Assembly: GCA_026770585.1 (NCBI GenBank)
Contig: MU647331.1
Location: forward strand, 90,002 to 102,088
Reading direction: 5' to 3'
From: Baffinella frigidus
Taxonomy: Eukaryota > Cryptophyceae > Cryptomonadales > Baffinellaceae
Length of the DNA stretch: 12,087 nt
Position numbers and translations under genes: made by a program
In this document: piece after piece, positions 7,158 through 12,087 of the stretch
How positions within the stretch are numbered: the stretch's first letter is position 1
Layout: each line of letters begins with the position of its first letter
Notes under the pieces: generated by a model
Told to the model about the DNA's origin: nothing
What the model saw: the letters and a program-made list of their open reading frames with translations, nothing else
The model's database searches: none

Positions 7158-10141
7158 TCAGCTCTTCTTGCCCGACGCGGCGCCGCCCCCCCCCGTGACG
7201 GTAGCATGCAGGAGGTCAAGGTCAGCCTCCTTGGTCTTCGAGAAGGACACCATCTTCCTGAAGTCCGAGAGGCTGATCCGCCCGTCCCCATCTGCCACCA
7301 AGCGGGACAACTTTCGCCGTCAGAAAAATTGACTTTGGAGCGGTTGCGTTAATTTTCTCAACTCAACGCTCCCGCTTGACCTGGCGAGAGTTGGACATCG
7401 CGGGCCTGCCTTAAAAAGAGGTTTGGGGTTTAGGGATTAGATTTGGGTCCGGAGTTGAGAAAAGACGTCCGCCGTGTCCCACCCCGCCTCCTGATTTTGA
7501 ACCCCCAACGTTTTTTTTCTTAGGGCTGAGTCCACGGCTACAGGGGTACCTCGCTCATAAGAACCCCCCCCCCCTAGGACCACCATAGGAGCATAGGCAT
7601 AGCCCTTCTGTAGGGTCCCAGGGGGTGGCGCTTTGTTATGAGGGAGGTAGCCCTGTAGACCTCGATTTAAGTTGTCCTCTAGCGTGAATTGTTAGGACCA
7701 TCTTCCTGAAGTCTGAGAGGCTGATCCGCCCGTCCCCGTTTTGGAGAGAGGAGGAGAGATCAGGAGAGAGAGCGCGCGAGAGAGAGAGAGTTTGTGTGTG
7801 TGAGAAAGAGAGAGAGCGTGAGAGTGCGAGTGAGAGAGCGCGCGCGAGAGAGAGAGAGAGAGCGAGAGAGAGAAAGAGAGAGAAAGAGAGCGAGAGATAG
7901 AGATAGATAGAGAGAGAGAGAGAAAGATATCTATAGAGAGAGAGAGAGAGAGAGTGAGTGCGAGAGAGAGAGCGCGCGCGCGCGCGCGCGCGCGCGCGAA
8001 AGAGAGAGAAATAGAGCGAGTGAGAGCGAGAGAGAGACGCAGGACTGTCCGCCGTCTCCACCACGACCACATGACTTTGAACAAATCCGCGCGGAGCCCC
8101 CCTTCCTACAACGACCCTCTCAACATAGTTTGCAACAAAGGTTTAAACCCTAGTTGGGGTGAATAGGTACCGTTGTCCGCCGTCTGGACGAGGACAGTCA
8201 CATCCTCCGGGTTGAGAGAGAGATAGATGGAGAGAGGGGGAGAGGGGTTGAGCGCGCGAGAGAGAGAGAGAGAGCAGGCGAGAGAGAGAGCACGCGCGCG
8301 AGAGCGAGAGAAAGATAGATAGAGAGAGAGAGAGAGAGAGATAGACAGAGAGAGAGAGAGAGGCTGACCACTGTCCGCGGTCTCGACGAGGACAGTGACA
8401 TCCTCGGGCGTGATCTCCCCGAATCCCAGGCTTGAGAACACCCCCTTGAGTGTCTCGATGTCAACAAACCTGCGGAGCGTTTGGGCTTGAGGGTTTAGGG
8501 CTTGAGGTTTGGGGTTTAGGATTTTAGGGTTTAGGGTGTGGGGTTTAAGGTTTAGGGTTTAGGTTTTAGGGTTGAGGGTTCAGGGTTTAGGGGTTAGGGT
8601 TTAGGGTTTGGGGTTTGGGGTTTGGGGTTTGGGGTTTGGGTTTTATGTTTTAGGGTTTAGGTTTTAGGGTTTAGAAATTAGGGTTTATGGTTCAGTTTTC
8701 AAGGTTCAGGGTTTAGGGGTTAGGGGTTAGGGTTTAGGGTTTAGGGTTTAGGGTTTAGGGTTCAGGGTTTATGGTTTAGGGTTTAGGGTTTAGGGCATGG
8801 GGTGCACCCGGTCTCGTGGGGGTCGTAGACTTTGAACGCTTCCCGCACTGGATCGAAGTCCTGCGAGGGCGTTGCGCTTTACGGTTTAGGTTAGTTCAGG
8901 GGTTCGGGGTTTAGGGGTTTTGGAATTAGGGTTCGGGGTTATGGGTTAGGGTGGAGGGGTGACGGGTGAGGGGTGAGGGGTTAGGGGTTAGAGGTGCGGT
9001 GTGTGGGGTGAGGGGTTGGGGGTGCGGGGTGAGGGGTTAGGGGTTAGGGTTGAGGGTTGAGGGGTTGGGGTTGAGGGGTTTAGGGTTTAGGGTTTAGGGT
9101 TAAGGGGTTGGGGGTTCAATTGGTTGTTGGTGATGAGGCGGTGGAGGGTCGTGTACGCCAGGTCTCTCTCACTGGGACCCAGAGAACCCCCGTTGCCTCC
9201 CCGCGTCTTTTGCAACCACCAACATGGCCGCAGTTTGACCTGTGTGGGCATTTGATGGCTGCCGTTGGGACGATTTTGGTACAAATTGCTGATGAAGCAG
9301 GGATTTGTACTGCGACGCAACTCGCGTTATGGGACCTTGAGTTCGTTGTTGACGAGGAGGCGATGGAGGGTCTTGTACGTGAAGTCTGGCTCGCTGATCA
9401 GGAACTTGTACTCCCGCGCGGGAAGGTTCTTGTAGAACACCCCCAGCCTGCCGAGAGAGCGTACGTCAGTCCTTTCCCCTGAACCGGGCAAGGTTTTGTC
9501 TCTAGTCGGAAACGCATCGTTCTTGTAGGACACCCCCAGCCTGAAAAGCGTGTCCCCCTTCAGTAGGACGCTCGACTGGACGGGGCAGGTTTCGTCCCTC
9601 GCAAGAAACTGATGCAGGCAAGTGCTTGTTGAAACCTGATGAGGGGTGCGGTTGGAAGGGAGGTTTGAAGCCAGCGGGTGTCGGGAGACCCTGATGCCAG
9701 AAACCCCCTGCCCTGAAACGCGTGCCAGAAACCTGCTGCCCTTTCAGCGCAAGAGGCACTGCACACGCGATCCTCCCTGCCAGGCGAGAAGCAACGCCTG
9801 ACTGGCTCTGCCAACGCTGGGCCAGGTGCGTACCGCTGCTTCAAGTCGGCCGGCGTCAACACGCCCTTGTTCTGGACGTCGAAGAACTCGAACGCGGCCT
9901 TGAGCTCGTCTTCGTCCACTGCCCCCCTCTCGCACTCAGCCTCCAGCCAATCCAACGCCAGCGCGCAAAACCTAGAACACCCCCCTGCCCTTTTTGCGAA
10001 AGCCTTGGCCAGACCGGGGCAGCAGCGCTTGCAGGGGGGTTGGAGGGAGGGAGGATGGGGGATGGGGCTGGGCGGTGTACCGAGAACACCGCCGTGCTCG
10101 TTGCGTTTGACGTGGTCTTCCTCTGCCTTGCCACCTTCCAT
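7158..10141 (-). CDS. Calmodulin-like EF-hand calcium-binding protein, complete six-exon gene
   Basis: Read on the - strand, the exons are 10141-10081, 9984-9834, 9447-9336, 8860-8808, 8469-8369 and 7291-7158 (stop TGA). All introns are GT-AG and all phases match, giving 612 coding bases and 203 residues. The start ATG (MEGGKAEEDHVKRNE) is the first in-frame one, 185 bp from the divergent SAM gene. Four EF-hand positions can be seen. EF1 has loop DVQNKGVLTPAD after ELKAAFEFF. EF2, around EYKFLISEPDFTYKTLHRLL, has lost its loop ligands. EF3 is DPHETGFVDIET, assembled across intron 4, with His at position 3 and Thr instead of Glu at 12. EF4 is DSDGDGRISLSD, assembled across intron 5, and is the only canonical calcium loop. 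The tail is GGGGAASGKKS. Family knowledge: four-EF proteins of this layout are calcium sensors or light-chain-like partners. The specific role is unknown. The first two exons are less certain at their junction (CAG then a G-run), although the phase fits. Confidence 0.85.
7464..7502 (-). repeat. Echo of EF-hand exon 5 end (most decayed copy)
   Basis: It aligns with 8043-8082 (GTCCGCCGTGTCCCACC against GTCCGCCGTCTCCACC, then TTTTGAAC against CTTTGAAC), not only with the exon but also with flanking intron bases. It therefore descends from the 8044 echo. Confidence 0.6.
7541..7655. mobile_element. MITE, CAGGGGTACC family, in intron 5 of the EF-hand gene
   Basis: The left end is CAGGGGTACCTCGCTCATAA and the right end TTATGAGGGAGGTAGCCCTG, flanked by TA at 7539-7540 and 7656-7657. 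The inner CCTAGGACC and GGGTCCCAGG blocks match the other members. It lies between an exon-6 echo and an exon-5 echo, so it inserted into already duplicated intron DNA or was carried with it. Confidence 0.85.
7697..7737 (-). repeat. Echo of EF-hand exon 6 start (EF4 loop), acceptor lost
   Basis: It matches 7249-7289 at 40 of 41 positions and reads GDGRISLSDFRKMV on the - strand. A fine pyrimidine tract precedes it, but the acceptor CAG is replaced by AAA (CCAAAACGGGG), so no AG is available. Near identity suggests a recent copy. Confidence 0.9.
7743..8040. repeat. GA/CT microsatellite tract with inner GC run
   Basis: Imperfect (GA)n on the + strand, with GATA and GAGC variants and a pure alternating GC run at 7972-7998. 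On the transcribed strand of the EF-hand gene it is a long pyrimidine tract. It explains the Ser-Leu-rich reading frames. Confidence 0.95.
8044..8070 (-). repeat. Echo of EF-hand exon 5 end (second copy)
   Basis: On the - strand it reads VVVETADS, matching the exon end VLVETADS. The aligned part (ACTGTCCGCCGTCTCC) is about four-fifths identical to 8370-8396. The donor is lost (AGTCCTGC). Confidence 0.75.
8169..8213 (-). repeat. Echo of EF-hand exon 5 end (first copy), donor kept
   Basis: On the - strand it reads NPEDVTVLVQTADN, matching ITPEDVTVLVETADS in the real exon (8367-8411). The donor G|GTACC is retained and even closer to consensus than the real G|GTCAG. Confidence 0.85.
8214..8362. 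repeat. GA/CT microsatellite tract, second block
   Basis: Imperfect (GA)n with GATA variants lies directly next to the real exon 5 donor on one side and the first exon-5 echo on the other. Such tracts favour slippage and unequal exchange. Confidence 0.95.
8470..8807. repeat. TTTAGGG repeats (+ strand), EF-hand intron 4
   Basis: Decayed and perfect TTTAGGG, TTTGGGG and TTCAGGG units fill the whole intron. Read on the gene's own strand it is CCCTAAA, as in the KH introns. Confidence 0.9.
8861..9115. repeat. TTTAGGG-derived repeats (+ strand), EF-hand intron 3
   Basis: After a short acceptor-proximal stretch there are GGGTTAGGGGTTAG, GGTGAGGGG and GGGTTTAGGG units up to the exon-3 echo. C-rich on the transcribed strand. 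Confidence 0.85.
9116..9175 (-). repeat. Echo of EF-hand exon 3 end, donor lost
   Basis: On the - strand it reads SERDLAYTTLHRLITNNQL, matching SEPDFTYKTLHRLLVNNEL in the real exon (9336-9447). About three-quarters of the bases agree. The donor AAG|GT is absent, so it is probably a relic. Confidence 0.85.
9519..9543 (-). repeat. Echo of EF-hand exon 3 start with intact acceptor, in frame
   Basis: It matches 9426-9450 at 24 of 25 positions, including the acceptor CAG and LGV(S/F)YKN. The distance between the two junctions is 93 bp and the frame stays open between them, so it could act as an alternative acceptor. Next to it, 9560-9610 is a further diverged copy of the 9480-9515 intron sequence. 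Confidence 0.85.
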
Positions 10142-10609
10142 CGTCGTTTGTTGTGCTCTGGAATCGGCTCCAGCTCACCTCTGATTAACAATGGCATTTG
10201 TACCAGATTTTCAACTTTTGTACCAGATTTCCTGTTTACAATGTATTTAAATCGATGGTCGAGTTTTAGTTTGAAGGGGTTTCATTTAACTGACTTTTTG
10301 AACGCAGCTTGCAACTGGGCGGGACCATGGAGTTTGACGGGATGGCGCGGCTCCAGGTGAATCGAACCCAGAGGCACCTGGGAGCGCTGCAGCGCGAGGG
10401 CATCTCGGCAGCTCGGCGCCATCCCTCGGCGTCGCGCCACCGCAAAGGGGGTGGATCAAGCCCGACAGGAGGCGACGACCTGGTGTACGAGCCGAGCACT
10501 GAGCTGCGGCAGCTCAGCCGGGAGTATCCGATGATGGGTGGGGCGGACGAGTACCTCCGCAGCGAATACAGCCGGGAGAACGTGCACCACCACGGCCGCG
10601 GGGTCAGGC
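9901..10609. repeat. Segmental duplication, copy 2 (parental)
   Basis: This is the source of the 5841-6676 copy. It spans from within exon 2 of the EF-hand gene, across the intergenic region, to about codon 94 of the SAM gene. It has the unoccupied site (AATACAGCCGGG at about 10565) where copy 1 carries a MITE. Confidence 0.9.
10142..10326. promoter_or_regulatory. Probable bidirectional promoter between the EF-hand and SAM genes
   Basis: The 185 bp between the two divergent start codons is AT-richer than its flanks. It carries a spaced direct repeat (TTTGTACCAGATTT twice, 10197-10231), an AT-rich TATTTAAAT near 10243, and an acceptor-like pyrimidine tract ending GCAG before the SAM start. 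It was copied whole and stays nearly identical in the duplicate at 6081-6274, except for an 8-bp slippage duplication (ACTTTTTG) and one-base changes. The promoter role is inferred from position; no transcription start can be seen. Confidence 0.5.
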
Positions 10610-11688
10610 CTTCAGGCGTCTCCCGCGAGCGCTCCAAGAACGACTTGCAGCACGAAAGAAGCTGGTCCGCACCGCCGGTCCGCTTGGTCGCGCCAAAGTG
10701 CGTTTCGCGGGACGTGTCGAGGGAGATGAAGCAGCAGCGCGCCTCCCTCGCGGCGCACGCGCTCCAGGAGCTGGAGGAGCAGAGCGAGGAGAACCCGCTG
10801 CGGCGTCGCGGGATCGCGCAACTATACGAGTGGTTAAAGACCGTTTCCCTTCAGGAGCACCTCCCCGCGCTGCTCGAGCTCGGCGTCGAGGACGTCAGCC
10901 ACCTGGGTGACCTGGAGGTCGAGGACCTCGAGGAGGCCGGGCTGGCGCGCCCGGAGCGCAAGCGCTTCCTCCGCAAACAAGCCCTTCTCTCCCTCGCCCT
11001 CCCCCGCCCGCGCTCGGGGCTCTTCATCCAGTCTGCGTTCTCTAACCCTCAGAATGCCCAGGATGCGCAAAACGCGCTGGTCAACGACACCGCGGAGCTC
11101 ACGTTCTCCGCTCGGTCGAACCTCTCCACCGGCACGTCCGACGAATCCTTCGGCGTCGACCCCCCCTCCACGGCGCGCACCGCCTCCTCCGACTGCTCCC
11201 CCGCGCGCGACGCGCACGCCGGCAGCACCCACACGTGGCGCCCCGCCTCCTCAGAGGAGCACTCCCGCGACTCGACGCGCTCGGGCGGCTCCCGCGACAC
11301 CATGGGGAAACGTGCCACCACATCCGCCTTTCGCGACTCGGAAGGCGTCGCCCACCTAGCGGGCGGAGCAGGAGCAGGAGCAGCAGGAGCAGGAGGCAAG
11401 GGGGGGGGCGTCGTCTCACCTGGTGGCGGAGATGGAGGAGAGGGGGGCGGCGGGGGAGGGGGCCGGGGCGTCTCACCGGATGCAGGCGCGGGCGAGAAGC
11501 CGCTGAAGCCCTCCCCAGGTGTTCAGTGTGTAGGGTTTGGGGTTTGGGGTTTGGGGTTCAGAGTTGAGGGTTGAGAGTCGAAGGTCGTGCGAGGTGGCGG
11601 GCGAGAATTTTAGGGTTTAGAGTTTAGGGATAAGGGATTTTGAGCGACGAAGCCCGCTCCGATAGCCTCGCACGCCCGCGGCGCTTAA
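10327..11688 (+). CDS. SAM-domain protein with low-complexity C-terminus
   Basis: The ATG at 10327 sits in a good initiation context (GGGACCATGG) and opens a long frame. A donor at CCCCAG|GTGTTC (exon end 11518) is followed by TTTAGGG-type intron sequence. A terminal exon at 11645-11688 (acceptor TTTTGAG) restores the phase and ends in TAA, giving about 411 residues; this last exon is a weaker call. Residues about 1-110 are basic and polar. Residues about 133-155 look helical and charged (HALQELEEQSEEN). Residues about 165-220 match a sterile alpha motif: LYEWLKTVSLQEHLPALL, then LGVEDVSHLGDLEVEDL and the Gly-Leu-Ala/Arg-rich last helix ending RKRFLRKQA. The rest is rich in Ser, Thr, Gly and Ala with a Gly-rich run, probably disordered. 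Family knowledge: SAM domains mediate homo- or hetero-oligomerisation or, less often, RNA binding. A possible 5' UTR intron ends at the GCAG just upstream (10305-10308). Further introns in the Gly-rich part cannot be excluded. Confidence 0.83.
11519..11644. repeat. GGGTTTGGGG/TTTAGGG repeats, presumed SAM-gene intron
   Basis: It starts at the donor GTGTTC and ends TTTTGAG. The telomere-like units are G-rich on the transcribed strand here, unlike in the other two genes. Confidence 0.6.
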
Positions 11689-12087
11689 ACCTTCACCCCT
11701 GGACCCTCAACACTCAACACTCAACACTCAACACTCAACACCTAAATCCCAAACCTGTAAACCCTTGAACCCGTGAAACCCAAACCCTACACCCTGAAAC
11801 GTGAACACCTAAACCCCAAACCTGTGAACCCCAACCACACGGTGGACTACGAGTTTTTCATTTTTAAAAGGGTCCAGTTTAATTTCACGGATGTCAGCCC
11901 TTTTTTGTTACACAATTAGTAACGTTGCACCCAGATTCTGGGTGCATTGGGGACTCCGTAGTCCACCGTGTGGACCCTAAACCCTAAACCCTAAACCCTA
12001 AAACCTAAACCCTACACCCTAAACCCCTAACCCTAAACCCCTAAACCCCTAAACCCCTAAACCCTGAACCCCCCAAACCCCCCAAAC
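11689..12087. repeat. ACTCAAC and CCCTAAA repeats downstream of the SAM gene
   Basis: Short ACTCAAC runs (11708-11740) are followed by CCCTAAA/CCCCAAA units, interrupted by the family-2 MITE. No gene is seen. Confidence 0.85.
11835..11973. mobile_element. MITE family 2 (CCACACGGTGG ends), right copy
   Basis: It starts CCACACGGTGGACTACG and ends GTAGTCCACCGTGTGG, a clear terminal inverted repeat of about 16 bp around an AT-rich core of 139 bp in total. An inner pair (CACCCAGATTCTGGGTG, 11928-11944) is also palindromic. It is inserted in CCCTAAA-type repeats. Confidence 0.7.

Noticed and set aside
6937-7332. Plus-strand frame rich in Ser, His and Thr
   Set aside because: It is CT/CA microsatellite sequence and the antisense of the last EF-hand exon.
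7636-8467. Ser-Leu-Arg-rich minus-strand proteins
   Set aside because: They are translations of the GA/CT tracts; only the short EF-hand echoes inside are meaningful.
9722-10360. 212-residue plus-strand frame and its copy at 5934-6248
   Set aside because: Antisense to EF-hand exons 2 and 1; the coding signal (EF loop, matching splice phases) is on the minus strand.
10834-11476. Minus-strand and second-frame Arg/Pro/Ala-rich frames over the SAM gene
   Set aside because: GC-rich shadows; the SAM domain fixes the true frame.

Overview
The window looks like nuclear DNA from an intron-rich unicellular eukaryote, probably an alga or another protist. The evidence is split genes with GT-AG introns, dense plant/alga-type CCCTAAA (TTTAGGG) telomere-like repeats inside introns, long dinucleotide tracts and many short inverted-repeat transposons. 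The repeat style recalls large cryptophyte-type nuclear genomes, but I cannot fix the lineage from sequence alone.

Three split genes can be assembled with every reading phase matching. (1) On the + strand, exons between 432 and 4197 encode the C-terminal end of a tandem KH-domain (vigilin-like) RNA-binding protein; its 5' part lies left of the window. (2) On the - strand, six exons from 10141 down to 7158 encode a complete 203-residue calmodulin-like EF-hand protein. (3) On the + strand, 10327-11518 plus a probable last exon at 11645-11688 encode a protein with one SAM domain. Genes 2 and 3 are divergent, with start codons 185 bp apart, so they probably share a promoter region.

Between genes 1 and 2 (about 4200-7150) lies a transposon-rich stretch. 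It holds several TA-flanked MITEs that begin CAGGGGTACC, two larger palindromic relatives, and a recent partial copy (5841-6676) of the divergent EF-hand/SAM 5' ends with their promoter. In that copy the EF-hand part is cut off and the SAM part is broken by a MITE. Because the original (9901-10609) has the empty site, the transposon ends and its TA target duplication can be read directly.

The most unusual signal is in the introns. In both the KH and the EF-hand gene, introns hold decayed copies of the neighbouring exon edges, including splice sites, always in the same orientation ('exon-edge echoes'). This points to intron growth by repeated tandem duplication across exon-intron junctions. 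The telomere-like filler in these two genes is nearly always oriented so that the transcript carries the C-rich CCCUAAA strand.
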